NCBI RefSeq assembly: GCF_020400725.1
Contig: NZ_JAINVG010000012.1
Location: 81,646 to 145,645 of the forward strand
Direction of reading: 5' to 3'
Length of the DNA: 64,000 nucleotides
From: Streptomyces sp. NK15101
GTDB lineage: Bacteria > Actinomycetota > Actinomycetes > Streptomycetales > Streptomycetaceae
Shown here: one piece after another, positions 39,686-48,168 of the stretch
Layout: each line of letters starts with the position of its first letter
Position numbering within the stretch: the stretch's first letter is position 1
The notes under the pieces: generated by a model
What the model saw: the letters and a program-made list of their open reading frames with translations, nothing else
The model's database searches: none
What the model was told of the DNA's origin: nothing
Made by a program: the position numbers and the translations under genes

Positions 39686-41362
39686 GTGACGACGATCGGT
39701 GGGATCGAGCGGCTCTGCGCGCCCGGGGCGCCCTTCGCCGTCGAGGACGGGGCGTACGCGGGCGGGCCGCGGACGCTGAGGGAGTTCGCCGAGGTGACCT
39801 GGGCCCACGGGGACCGGGTCTTCCTCGTGTCCGAGGACACGCGGATGACCTACCGGGAGTTCTTCGACGCGGCCTGCGGGCTCGCGCGCCGGCTCGTCGG
39901 CGAGTACGGGCTGCGGCCGGGGGACCGGGCCGTCGTGGCCATGCGGAACCTGCCCGAGTGGCACGTCGCCTTCTGGGCCGCGCAGCTCGCCGGGCTCGTC
40001 GCCGTGCCCCTCAACGCCTGGTGGACCGAGGACGAGCTCGCGTACGCGCTCGACGACTGCTCGCCCGGGGTGCTGCTCGTCGACGGGGAGCGGGTCGGGC
40101 GGGTGCGGAAGTGGGCCGTGCGGAACGGGGTGCCCGGGATCGTCTTCCGCGGGGAGACCGGGGAGACCGGGGAGACCGGGGAGGGCTCCGCTGTCGGGGA
40201 GCCCGAGGAGGGGTTCGTCGCGTACGTCCCGGACACCGATCCGGTGCTCGGGCCGCCGCCCGTCGACGTCCTGCCCGAGCACGACGCCACCATCATCTAC
40301 ACCTCCGGCACCACCGGGCGGCCCAAGGGGGCCGTCGCCACGCACCGCGCGCAGGCCGGGGCCGCCATGAACCCGCGGTACTTCGCCGCCGCCGCGGCCC
40401 TCGCGCGCGGGGAGGTGCCGGGGACGGGGCCGGCGATCGTGTCCCTGACCGTGTTCCCGTTCTTCCACGTGGCCGCGTTCACGTCGTTCTACGCCGTCAT
40501 GGCGGCCGGCGGGGCCCTGGTGATGATGCGGAAGTGGGACGCCGGGCGCGCACTCGAACTGATCCGGGACGAGGGCGTCACCCACTTCGCCGGAGTCCCC
40601 ACCACCGCGCTCCAGCTGCTCGATCTCGCCCGGAGCACCGGCGACCCGCTGACGAGCCTCACGCTGCTCAGCACCGGGGGCGCCGCCGCCCCGCCCGGGA
40701 TCGTCGCGGGGATCACCGAGGCGTACGGGGACCGGATCGTGCCCCGGAACGGGTACGGGCTGACCGAGACCTGCGGCGGGGTCCTGGCGAACGTCGGCGC
40801 CGAGTACCGGGCCCACCCCGGGAGCGTCGGCCGGCCCTCGCCCGTCACCGAGGTGCGCGTCGAGCGGCCCGACGCCGAGGGCGTGGGGGAGCTGTGGCTG
40901 CGCGGGCAGTGCCTGGTCCGCGGGTACTGGGGGAACGAGGCCGCCACCCGTGCCGCCTTCACCGAGGACGGCTGGTTCCGGACCGGCGACCTCGCCCGCG
41001 TCGACGGGGAGGGGCGGGTCAGCGTCGTGGACCGGCTCACCGACATGGTGGTCCGCGGCGGCGAGAACGTGTACTGCGTCGAGGTCGAGGGAGTGCTGCA
41101 GGGGCACCCGGACGTCGTCGACGCCGCCGTGCTCGGGGTGCCGCACCCGCTGCTCGGGGAGGAGGTCGTGGCCGTCGTGCGGCTGCGGCCCGGCGCGGAC
41201 GCGGGCGCCGGGGCGACCGAGGCGCTGCGGGCGCACGCGGGGAAGCGCCTCGCCGCCTTCAAGGTGCCCGCCCGGATCCTCGTACGGGCGGAGGAGCTGC
41301 CCCGGAACCCGACCGGGAAGATCCTCAAGCGGGAGCTGCGGGAGCTCATCGAGGCCGGGTGA
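39686..41362 (+). CDS. Acyl-CoA synthetase (AMP-forming)
   Basis: This 558-residue enzyme starts at GTG 39686, five bases after AAGGAGG. All core motifs are present: IIYTSGTTGRPKGA (ATP loop), NGYGLTETCG, the hinge-region WFRTGDLARVDGEGR and the C-terminal LPRNPTGKILK with catalytic Lys. It activates a carboxylic acid to its acyl-CoA; medium/long-chain fatty acids are the usual substrates for this subgroup. A Gly-Glu-Thr triple (GETGETGET, about 156-164) comes from a perfect 9-bp tandem repeat in a loop. The gene appears monocistronic. Confidence 0.88.
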   Translation: MTTIGGIERLCAPGAPFAVEDGAYAGGPRTLREFAEVTWAHGDRVFLVSEDTRMTYREFFDAACGLARRLVGEYGLRPGDRAVVAMRNLPEWHVAFWAAQLAGLVAVPLNAWWTEDELAYALDDCSPGVLLVDGERVGRVRKWAVRNGVPGIVFRGETGETGETGEGSAVGEPEEGFVAYVPDTDPVLGPPPVDVLPEHDATIIYTSGTTGRPKGAVATHRAQAGAAMNPRYFAAAAALARGEVPGTGPAIVSLTVFPFFHVAAFTSFYAVMAAGGALVMMRKWDAGRALELIRDEGVTHFAGVPTTALQLLDLARSTGDPLTSLTLLSTGGAAAPPGIVAGITEAYGDRIVPRNGYGLTETCGGVLANVGAEYRAHPGSVGRPSPVTEVRVERPDAEGVGELWLRGQCLVRGYWGNEAATRAAFTEDGWFRTGDLARVDGEGRVSVVDRLTDMVVRGGENVYCVEVEGVLQGHPDVVDAAVLGVPHPLLGEEVVAVVRLRPGADAGAGATEALRAHAGKRLAAFKVPARILVRAEELPRNPTGKILKRELRELIEAG

Positions 41363-41392
41363 CCCGGTGCCGTGCCGAGTCTGCCGGAGGCC

Positions 41393-42664
41393 TCACCGCC
41401 GGGTGATCCGGACCCGGTACGTTCCCGCCCCGTCCTCGTCGAGGACGGTGATGCGGATGCCGTTGGCGTGGTCCGTGAAGGTCTCGCCGGGGCCGTACGG
41501 GGCGTCCGACAGTTCCGCGTGGACGTTGGCCCGGCGGGTGCAGCCGCCGCTGGCCCGGTCGCTGTCGGCCACGGTCACCGGGCCGTGGCCGGTGTCCACG
41601 TCGGACTCCACCCGGTAGACGAGGACGCCCTGCTCGCAGACGGCCTCGTCGTTGCCGTCCTTGCTGCGGACCTCGACGGCGTATCCGGAGGTGCCGGAGA
41701 GCGGGACGAAGGCGAGCTTGGGGCCTCCGGAGACCGCGAGCGGGGTGAGGCTGTAGTCCCCGGTCCCGGGCGTCGAGGCGCAGCTGACCTGGTCGTTGTC
41801 CAGCCAGCCCAGCTTCCACTTGTGCCAGCCGAGGAGGTCGTTGTTGGCGCCCCAGTCCTCGGACATGATGTCCCAGTGGCCGACGGCCCCGCCGCCGTCG
41901 GAGGTGTAGAGGTCGGGCAGACCGAAGACGTGGCCGTTCTCGTGGGGCAGGACGCGGTAGCCGGTCTCGGCGAAGCTGCCGGAGCCGTCGTCCTGGCGGC
42001 TGTAGACGAACGACGTGTTGGCGAGCGGCACGCCGTCGGCGTAGGGGGCGTCGTCGTTGCCGGAGAAGGTCACGGACAGGACGGTGTCGAGGGCGGAGGG
42101 CCCGGCGTTCGGCGTGACCAGGACGTTGACCAGGTCGTAGGTGCTGAAGTCCACCCGCGGGTCGGCGGTCTTCACGATGTCCTCGACGAGGGAGCGGTAG
42201 CCCGGCTCGTACGGTGAGCCGCGCTCTATGCCGTACGAGGAGAACGGCCGGGGCATCCGCAGCCAGTCGGGTATCGGAGCCTCGGCCTGGTAGTGCAGGC
42301 GCCCGTACGAGCTGGTGCGGAACCAGTCGGCGGTCTGCGGGAAGAACTCCCGGAAGCGACCCATCGCCGTGCCGTCCCCGGGTGCGTCCGAGAAGTCGAT
42401 CATCAGGTTGAGGGCCCTGACGCGGCCCGTGGAGCGCACGTACCCGGGGGCGGTGGGCAGCCCCTCCGACATCTGCACGCCCATCGTGGTGGTGATGCGG
42501 CACGGTCCCAGCTGGGCGCCGGTCGGCGCGGCGGCGACGGGGCCGGCCGAGGCCGGGGCGGGCCCGGGGAGGGTGGTGCTCGCCGAGGCGAGCAGGGTGA
42601 GGGAGAGCGCCGTGGCCGCCGCCAGGGCGACGGGTCTGCGTATCCGTCGGCGGGGGTGCTGCAT
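41393..42664 (-). CDS. Secreted M6-family (immune inhibitor A-like) metalloprotease
   Basis: This 423-residue protein starts at ATG 42664, with GGAGAGG upstream. Residues 1-45 are a long signal peptide. The zinc motif HENGHVFGLPDLY (HExxH plus downstream Asp) and the following GHWDIMSEDWG match the M6 peptidase family, which degrades extracellular proteins. A beta-rich C-terminal region (about 310-423) carries the Cys pairs of this group. The gene stands alone between the ligase and a divergent TetR gene. Confidence 0.87.
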   Translation of the reverse strand: MQHPRRRIRRPVALAAATALSLTLLASASTTLPGPAPASAGPVAAAPTGAQLGPCRITTTMGVQMSEGLPTAPGYVRSTGRVRALNLMIDFSDAPGDGTAMGRFREFFPQTADWFRTSSYGRLHYQAEAPIPDWLRMPRPFSSYGIERGSPYEPGYRSLVEDIVKTADPRVDFSTYDLVNVLVTPNAGPSALDTVLSVTFSGNDDAPYADGVPLANTSFVYSRQDDGSGSFAETGYRVLPHENGHVFGLPDLYTSDGGGAVGHWDIMSEDWGANNDLLGWHKWKLGWLDNDQVSCASTPGTGDYSLTPLAVSGGPKLAFVPLSGTSGYAVEVRSKDGNDEAVCEQGVLVYRVESDVDTGHGPVTVADSDRASGGCTRRANVHAELSDAPYGPGETFTDHANGIRITVLDEDGAGTYRVRITRR

Positions 42665-42926
42665 ACGTCGCCTCTCCGGTGGGGGCAGGTCGGCGCCGCG
42701 TTCCCTTCCGCGGGTCCGCGCCGTGCGATCAGCCTGGGTCGCGGGGGCCGGATGCGCGCGCCGGGTGGCCCGATCGTGGGTATTCCGCCGGACCGGGGAT
42801 TTGTGAGCCAGGTCACATGGAGGCCGGGAAATAACCGGGGGCTCGCTCCCCGTTTACGCCTGTGTCGAAGCAAGTGGGGATTCTTTCCCCGGATGAACCC
42901 CCAGATGACCGTGAGGAGGTCGTGGC

Positions 42927-43589
42927 GTGACCAGCGCCCCCGACACCGCGCCCGCCCGCCGTGTACCCCGCCCGCGGGCCGACGCCCTGCGCAACCGCGA
43001 GCGGATCGTGACGGCGGCCCGCGAGATGTTCGTAGAGTTCGGCTCCCAGGTGCCGTACGACGAGATCGCGCGCCGGGCCGGCGTCGGAAACGCCACCCTC
43101 TACCGGAACTTCCCCGAGCGCGCCGACCTCGTCCACGAGGTCGTCCTCTCGCTCATGGGCCGCGTCATCGAGGTCGCCGAGCGGGCCGCCGAGGCGGAGG
43201 GCGACACCTTCGCCGCCCTCCGCAGCTTCGTCCACGGCGCCGCCGACGAGCGCGTCGGGGCCCTGTGTCCGATGCTCGAGGGCACCTTCGACAAGGACCA
43301 CCCCGACCTGATCGCCGAGCGCGACCGTCTGGGGGAGGTCGTCGAGGGCCTCATCGAGCGGGCCCAGCGGGCCGGCCGCCTCCGCGCCGACGTGGGCCTC
43401 GGGGACCTGATGGTGGCGCTCTCCCAGCTCACCCGCCCGCTGCCCGGATCGGGCTGCGCCTCCTTCGACCGGTTCGTCCACCGCCATCTGCAGATCTTCC
43501 TCGACGGCCTGGAGATGCCCGCCCGCTCCGAGCTGCCCGGAAAGGCCGCGACCCTGGAGGACCTGCGACGAGACTCCTGCTCGTCGTGA
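42927..43589 (+). CDS. TetR-family transcriptional regulator
   Basis: This 220-residue protein starts at GTG 42927 behind GAGGAGG. The helix-turn-helix reads VPYDEIARRAGVGNATLYRNFPERADLV, the classical TetR N-domain (about 22-70), followed by an all-helical ligand domain. It lies 88 bp before an EmrB/QacA-type transporter on the same strand, the usual layout of a repressor of an efflux pump. No copy of the CTGACGG palindrome is seen nearby, so it is not obviously the regulator of that set. Confidence 0.9.
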   Translation: MTSAPDTAPARRVPRPRADALRNRERIVTAAREMFVEFGSQVPYDEIARRAGVGNATLYRNFPERADLVHEVVLSLMGRVIEVAERAAEAEGDTFAALRSFVHGAADERVGALCPMLEGTFDKDHPDLIAERDRLGEVVEGLIERAQRAGRLRADVGLGDLMVALSQLTRPLPGSGCASFDRFVHRHLQIFLDGLEMPARSELPGKAATLEDLRRDSCSS

Positions 43590-43677
43590 CCTGACCCGAC
43601 CCACGCCCCCGTCCTTACGCAACCCGCGCTTCTTTACGTCCTTTTTCACCAGTACGCGCCAAGAGGTGGCTACCCCC

Positions 43678-45207
43678 ATGCCGAAAATCCCCGAGACGAC
43701 CGCGGTCCAGGCCGACCCCGGCCGCTGGAAAGCCCTGATCTTCATCGCCCTCGCCCAGCTGATGGTCGTGCTCGACGCGACGATCGTGAACATCGCCCTG
43801 CCCTCCGCCCAGCAGGACCTGGGGATCTCGGACGGCAACCGGCAGTGGGTCATCACCGCCTATGCCCTCGCCTTCGGCGGTCTGCTCCTCTTCGGCGGCC
43901 GCATCGCCGACCTGTGGGGCCGCAAGCGGACCTTCGTCACCGGTCTGATCGGCTTCGCCGCCGCCTCCGCCCTCGGCGGGGCCGCGACCGGCGAGGCGAT
44001 GATGCTCGGTGCCCGCGCGCTCCAGGGCGCCTTCGGCGCGCTCCTCGCGCCCGCCGCGCTCTCGCTGCTCGCCGTGACCTTCACCGACGCCAAGGAGCGC
44101 GCGAAGGCCTTCGGCATCTACGGCGCGATCGCCGGCGGCGGCGGCGCCGTGGGCCTGATCCTCGGCGGCTTCCTCACCGAGTACCTGAACTGGCGCTGGA
44201 CCTTCTTCGTCAACATCCCGTTCGCCGTGGTCGCCGCCGTCGGCGCGTACCTCGTCGTCCGTGAGCCCGCGGGCGGCCGCAACCGCTCGCCGCTCGACAT
44301 CCCCGGCGTGATCCTCTCCACCCTCGGCCTGGTCGCGCTCGTCTACGGCTTCACGCGCGCCGAGTCCGCGGGCTGGAGCGACGCCGGCACGATCGGCCTC
44401 TTCGTCGGCTCCGGCGTGCTGCTCGTCGCGTTCGTCGTCACCGAGTACCTGGTCAAGCACCCGCTGCTGCCGCTGCGCGTCGTGACCAACCGCAACCGCG
44501 GCGGCGTCTACCTGTCGCTGGGCCTCGCCGTCATCGCGATGTTCGGCCTGTTCCTCTTCCTGACGTACTACCTCCAGGTCGTGAAGGGGTACTCGCCGGT
44601 CAAGACGGGCTTCGCGTTCCTGCCGATGATCGCGGGCATGATCGTGGGCTCGACCCAGATCGGCACGCGCCTGATGACCCGCGTCCCGCCGCGGTTCCTG
44701 ATGGCCCCGGGCTTCCTGACCGCCGGCGTCGGCATGCTGCTCCTCACCCAGCTGGAGATCGGCACCTCGTACGCCGGGCTGATCCTGCCCGCGCAGCTGC
44801 TCCTCGGCCTGGGCATGGGCACGGCGTTCATGCCGGCCATGTCGCTCGCGACGCTGGGCGTGGACCCGCGGGACGCCGGTGTGGCCTCCGCGATGGTCAA
44901 CACCTCGCAGCAGGTCGGCGGCGCCATCGGCACGGCCCTGCTGAACACGATCGCCGCCTCGGCGACCACCGCCTACCTCGCCGACCACGCCGCCGGCGCG
45001 ACCACCCCGGCCGCGCAGAAGCTGGTCCAGCTGCAGGGCATGGTCGAGGGGTACGCGGCGGCCATCTGGTGGGCGGTCGGCATCCTGGCCGTCTCGGCCA
45101 CGATCGCCTTCGTGCTCATCAACACCGGGAAGCCGGAGACCGGCGTGGTCGCCGGGTCCGGCGAGCGCGCGGACGACGAGGTGAAGGTGCCGGTCATCGC
45201 GCACTGA
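43678..45207 (+). CDS. MFS multidrug transporter (DHA2, EmrB/QacA-like)
   Basis: This 509-residue protein starts at ATG 43678 (GTG 43666 is too close to the ribosome site). It has 14 predicted helices. Motif D1 is VVLDATIVNIALPSAQQDLG, motif A is GRIADLWGRKRTF and motif C is GAIAGGGGAVGLILGGFL, all diagnostic of 14-helix drug:H+ antiporters. It should export drugs or secondary metabolites. The TetR gene just upstream probably controls it. A 19-bp terminator follows. Confidence 0.9.
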   Translation: MPKIPETTAVQADPGRWKALIFIALAQLMVVLDATIVNIALPSAQQDLGISDGNRQWVITAYALAFGGLLLFGGRIADLWGRKRTFVTGLIGFAAASALGGAATGEAMMLGARALQGAFGALLAPAALSLLAVTFTDAKERAKAFGIYGAIAGGGGAVGLILGGFLTEYLNWRWTFFVNIPFAVVAAVGAYLVVREPAGGRNRSPLDIPGVILSTLGLVALVYGFTRAESAGWSDAGTIGLFVGSGVLLVAFVVTEYLVKHPLLPLRVVTNRNRGGVYLSLGLAVIAMFGLFLFLTYYLQVVKGYSPVKTGFAFLPMIAGMIVGSTQIGTRLMTRVPPRFLMAPGFLTAGVGMLLLTQLEIGTSYAGLILPAQLLLGLGMGTAFMPAMSLATLGVDPRDAGVASAMVNTSQQVGGAIGTALLNTIAASATTAYLADHAAGATTPAAQKLVQLQGMVEGYAAAIWWAVGILAVSATIAFVLINTGKPETGVVAGSGERADDEVKVPVIAH

Positions 45208-45250
45208 CGGCTGTCCCGCCCCGCACGTAAGGGCGCGTAAGGGCACGTAA

Positions 45251-45294
45251 GGGTCTGCCCCGGCTCCGCTGCACGGCGGAGCCGGGGCAGACCC
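45251..45294 (+). terminator. 19-bp hairpin terminator
   Basis: A perfect 19-bp stem (45251-45269 with 45276-45294) with a 6-base loop follows the transporter gene. It is preceded at 45223-45253 by three 10-bp units of GCRCGTAAGG. Confidence 0.88.
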
Positions 45295-45397
45295 GTCTCT
45301 CGGTTCCGGTTCGTTGCCGGTTCCGGTGCGGTGCCGCTGTGCTGTCGCTGCCGTTGCCCCTCCGGGCCGGTGTCGGCCCCGTTCCGGTTCCGGGTGT

Positions 45398-45904
45398 TCA
45401 GCGGAGCCAGGGCAGGTCCGCGTTCGCGTCCGTCGGTTCGAGGCCCTCGGCCATGACGCGCATGATCACGCCGAGCTGCTCCACCTGCTCGGAGGAGAGT
45501 CGGTCGAACATGGCCTGACGGACGGCCGCCACGTGCCCGGGCGCGTTCCGCCGGAGGACCTGCATGCCCTCGTCCGTCAGCTGGGCGAACTGCCCGCGCT
45601 TGTCGGAGGGGCAGTCCTCGCGCCGTACCCAGCCGTTCTTCTCCAGGCGGGCGATCGCGTGGGAGAGCCGGGAGCGGGTGATCTTGGCGCTCCGGGCCAG
45701 CTCGGTCATCCGCAGCCGGCGGCGCGGAGCCTGGGAGAGCTGGACGAGGAGCCCGTAGTAGACGTGCGGCATCCCGGCGTCGCGCTGCAACTGGCGGTCG
45801 AGGTGGTCCTCCAGGAGCGTGGTGGCGTGCAGGTACGCGCGCCAGACGCGCTGCTCCTCGTCGGTCAGCCAGCGGGGTTCGGTCATGTCTCCCATGGTTC
45901 CCAT
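45398..45904 (-). CDS. MarR-family transcriptional regulator
   Basis: This 168-residue protein is read from ATG 45904; ATG 45895 or 45886 are possible. The winged helix has LRMTELARSAKITRSRLSHAIARLEKNGWVRRE and the wing CPSDKRGQFAQLT. It is divergent from a ring-cleaving dioxygenase gene across an 80-bp spacer with two TTGAA-type repeats, so it most likely represses both and is released by a phenolic ligand. That is the common MarR arrangement and is inferred here. Confidence 0.9.
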   Translation of the reverse strand: MGTMGDMTEPRWLTDEEQRVWRAYLHATTLLEDHLDRQLQRDAGMPHVYYGLLVQLSQAPRRRLRMTELARSAKITRSRLSHAIARLEKNGWVRREDCPSDKRGQFAQLTDEGMQVLRRNAPGHVAAVRQAMFDRLSSEQVEQLGVIMRVMAEGLEPTDANADLPWLR

Positions 45905-45917
45905 CGTACGACCCGTC

Positions 45918-45971
45918 CTTGAAAGTTGAACTATGTAGGTTTACGCTGAAGCCAAAGCTTGAAGTTTCAAG
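45918..45971. promoter_or_regulatory. MarR operator candidates
   Basis: CTTGAAGTTTCAAG (45958-45971) is a palindrome with 6-bp arms 14 bp before the dioxygenase start. CTTGAAAGTTGAAC (45918-45931) is a related, less symmetric copy near the marR start. Two sites in a divergent spacer fit autorepression plus repression of the dioxygenase. Confidence 0.65.
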
Positions 45972-45984
45972 ATTGGAGGCCGTC

Positions 45985-46773
45985 ATGGACGCCACGCAGG
46001 AACGGATGCCCGCCCTCTACCTGTCCCACGGCGCTCCGCCGCTCGCCGACGACCCGGTCTGGCCCGGCGAGCTCGCCGCCTGGTCCGCCGGCCTGCCGCG
46101 CCCCGAGGCGATCCTCATGGTCTCCGCCCACTGGGAGGAGGCCCCGCTCGCGCTCGGCGCCACCGAGACCGTCCCCCTCGTCTACGACTTCTGGGGCTTC
46201 CCCGAGCACTACTACCGCGTCCAGTACGCCGCCCCCGGCGCCCCGCGGCTCGCCGAGGCCGTCCGCAAGCTGCTCCGCGCGCCCGGCACGCCCGTGCAGG
46301 ACATCCCCGACCGCGGGCTCGACCACGGCGCGTACGTGCCGCTCGTCGAGATGTTCCCCGGCGCCGACGTCCCCGTCCTCCAGATCTCCATGCCCACCCT
46401 CGACCCGCGCCGGCTCATGGACATCGGGCGCAAGCTCGCCCCGCTGCGCGACGAGGGCGTCCTGATCGTCGGCAGCGGCTTCTTCACCCACAACCTCGCC
46501 GCCCTCCGCCACACCGGCCCCGGCGTTCCCGGCTGGTCCGCCGAGTTCGACGCCTGGGGCAGCGAGGCGCTCGCCGCGCACGACGTCGACTCCCTCCTGG
46601 ACTTCGAGCACAAGTCGCCCGCCGGCCGCCTCGCCCACCCCCGTACGGAGCACTTCGCCCCGCTCTTCGTCACCATGGGCGCGGCGGACGCGGCCGGCGA
46701 CCTCGACGCGGAGCGCTCGGTGATCGACGGCTTCTGGATGGGGCTCGCCAAGCGGTCCGTCCAGTTCGGCTGA
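45985..46773 (+). CDS. DODA-type extradiol ring-opening dioxygenase (LigB family)
   Basis: This 262-residue protein starts at ATG 45985 behind GGAGG. Metal and acid-base residues typical of the LigB/4,5-DOPA dioxygenase class III family are visible: LYLSHGAPPL (first His), MVSAHWEE (second His), GLDHGAYVPL (catalytic His) and a late HFAPLFVTMG. Such enzymes open catechol-type rings next to the hydroxyls with non-heme metal, usually Fe(II) or Zn in this branch. The divergent MarR gene and its operators suggest induction by a phenolic compound. Confidence 0.88.
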   Translation: MDATQERMPALYLSHGAPPLADDPVWPGELAAWSAGLPRPEAILMVSAHWEEAPLALGATETVPLVYDFWGFPEHYYRVQYAAPGAPRLAEAVRKLLRAPGTPVQDIPDRGLDHGAYVPLVEMFPGADVPVLQISMPTLDPRRLMDIGRKLAPLRDEGVLIVGSGFFTHNLAALRHTGPGVPGWSAEFDAWGSEALAAHDVDSLLDFEHKSPAGRLAHPRTEHFAPLFVTMGAADAAGDLDAERSVIDGFWMGLAKRSVQFG

Positions 46774-46785
46774 TCCGCCGATCCG

Positions 46786-47793
46786 CTACAGGACGGGCGG
46801 GTTGAGGGCGGTCGAGCGGACGGCGGCGGCCAGCGCCAGCGGGTCGCCCACGTCGAGCGCCGTGTCCGTGAACTTGATCGTGTGGTCGTCGCCGTGGGCC
46901 GCCGCCCGCTCGAAGACCTCCTCGGCGGTGAGGCCCGTCCTCTCGTACGGGGCGGCCTCGCGCGGCGTGTAGGCCGCCGTCACCGCGGCCGCCGCCGTCC
47001 AGGCCGCCGCCACGCTCGGCGCCCACAGCTCGCGGGGCAGCGCGGGCAGGGCCCGCAGGACCGCGTTCGGCGCGGTCGCCGCGTGCACCAGCATGACCGG
47101 CTCGCCATGGCCGTGGGACGCGTACCGGTGCGTCGCCGCCGTCACCAGCTCGACGAGCAGCGCCTTGGCCGTGTCGGGGTCCGGGGCCCCGCCCCACACC
47201 GGGAACGCCGTCAGCTGCGCCAGCCGGGCCCGGATCCCGCCGTCCTGCTCCGGAACCGGCGGCACGGCGTCGAGCGCGGCCGCCGCGGAAGGCGCCGGGG
47301 CCAGCGGGGCGAGCGGCGGGAGCGGCTGGTGGCGGGCCGCCCAGTAGCCGAGGGCGTGCGCCAGCTCGGCGCGGCGCGGCGCCGTCTCCTCCCCGCTCAG
47401 GAGGGTCCGTACGGCGTGACCGGTACGGATCACCGGATGCGTCGCCCCGCCCGCGATGCCCGGCAGCAGCCGGGGCCACCACTCGGCGAGGACCGACCGC
47501 CACGGCCGGTCCGCCAGCTCGCGGTCGAAGAACCGGGTCCAGTCGGTGATCCGGGCCGGGTCGCCGAGCGCCTCCCGCCAGCCGTCCGCCGTGACCGGGA
47601 GGTGCGCCGGCGGCAGCTCCTCCAGCTTCGGCGCGTAATGGTCGAGCCAGCGGTGGACGGACGGGGCCTGGCCGTGGCGGACCAGGGCCTCGACGGCCAT
47701 GGGCGCGTGGTTGGTGAGCCATCCGTTGCGCTCGGGACCCGTGGTGTGGAGCCGTTCGAGCGCCTCGTCGAGGGTGCCGGTGGTGTCGGTCAT
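46786..47793 (-). CDS. Questin oxidase-like protein (AflY family)
   Basis: This 335-residue protein starts at ATG 47793. The family segments are NHAPMAVEALVRHG, HPVIRTGHAVRTL and HGDDHTIKFTDTAL, as in fungal questin oxidase / AflY, a Baeyer-Villiger-type ring-cleaving oxygenase of anthraquinone metabolism, and in many actinobacterial homologues of unknown role. It converges on the extradiol dioxygenase gene with a 12-bp gap, so both neighbours act on aromatic rings. The Ala-rich middle (about 150-180) is a flexible linker. Confidence 0.82.
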   Translation of the reverse strand: MTDTTGTLDEALERLHTTGPERNGWLTNHAPMAVEALVRHGQAPSVHRWLDHYAPKLEELPPAHLPVTADGWREALGDPARITDWTRFFDRELADRPWRSVLAEWWPRLLPGIAGGATHPVIRTGHAVRTLLSGEETAPRRAELAHALGYWAARHQPLPPLAPLAPAPSAAAALDAVPPVPEQDGGIRARLAQLTAFPVWGGAPDPDTAKALLVELVTAATHRYASHGHGEPVMLVHAATAPNAVLRALPALPRELWAPSVAAAWTAAAAVTAAYTPREAAPYERTGLTAEEVFERAAAHGDDHTIKFTDTALDVGDPLALAAAVRSTALNPPVL

Positions 47794-48081
47794 GGGGGCG
47801 ACGCTAGGCCGGGCGGCGGCGCGGCGGAACGGTCCCGGGGCCTAGGACCCGTCTTAGGTCCCGGTTCCGGGGGCAACCGTTGATCAGGACACGGCGTCTG
47901 AAGGGATGGCGCCGCATGTGATCGCGGTCTCACCGACGGCGTGGTCGTGGGCCCCGCGAGGGGCGCCGTTTCACCCTCTCTGCCCGGTCTGACCTGCACC
48001 TCCGTGGGTGTCCGTGGGATGCCCACGGGGGTGGTGGCCGCGCAGGATACTGCATGATCGCGAAAATCCATGCGCCGGGTG

Positions 48082-48107
48082 GGAATTCTGTCCTGATTCC
48101 AGTCGTT
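48082..48107 (+). promoter_or_regulatory. SigR-type promoter of hrdD
   Basis: GGAAT (48082-48086), an 18-bp spacer and GTT (48105-48107) match the SigR consensus exactly. The start codon is 61 bp downstream. In S. coelicolor, hrdD is transcribed from ECF sigma promoters including SigR, so disulfide-stress control is expected. The 375-bp gap 47794-48168 also holds a CCGTGGG/CCCACGG hairpin at 48012-48028. Confidence 0.85.
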
Positions 48108-48168
48108 GTTTCCGTCGGATGCAGGGCACCCGGAAGGGTGTCGCGACCTACTCAGCAAGGGAGCACGC

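Noticed and set aside
42927..43589. This TetR as the regulator of the CTGACGG palindromes
   Set aside because: No copy of the palindrome lies near it, and its position points to the adjacent efflux pump.
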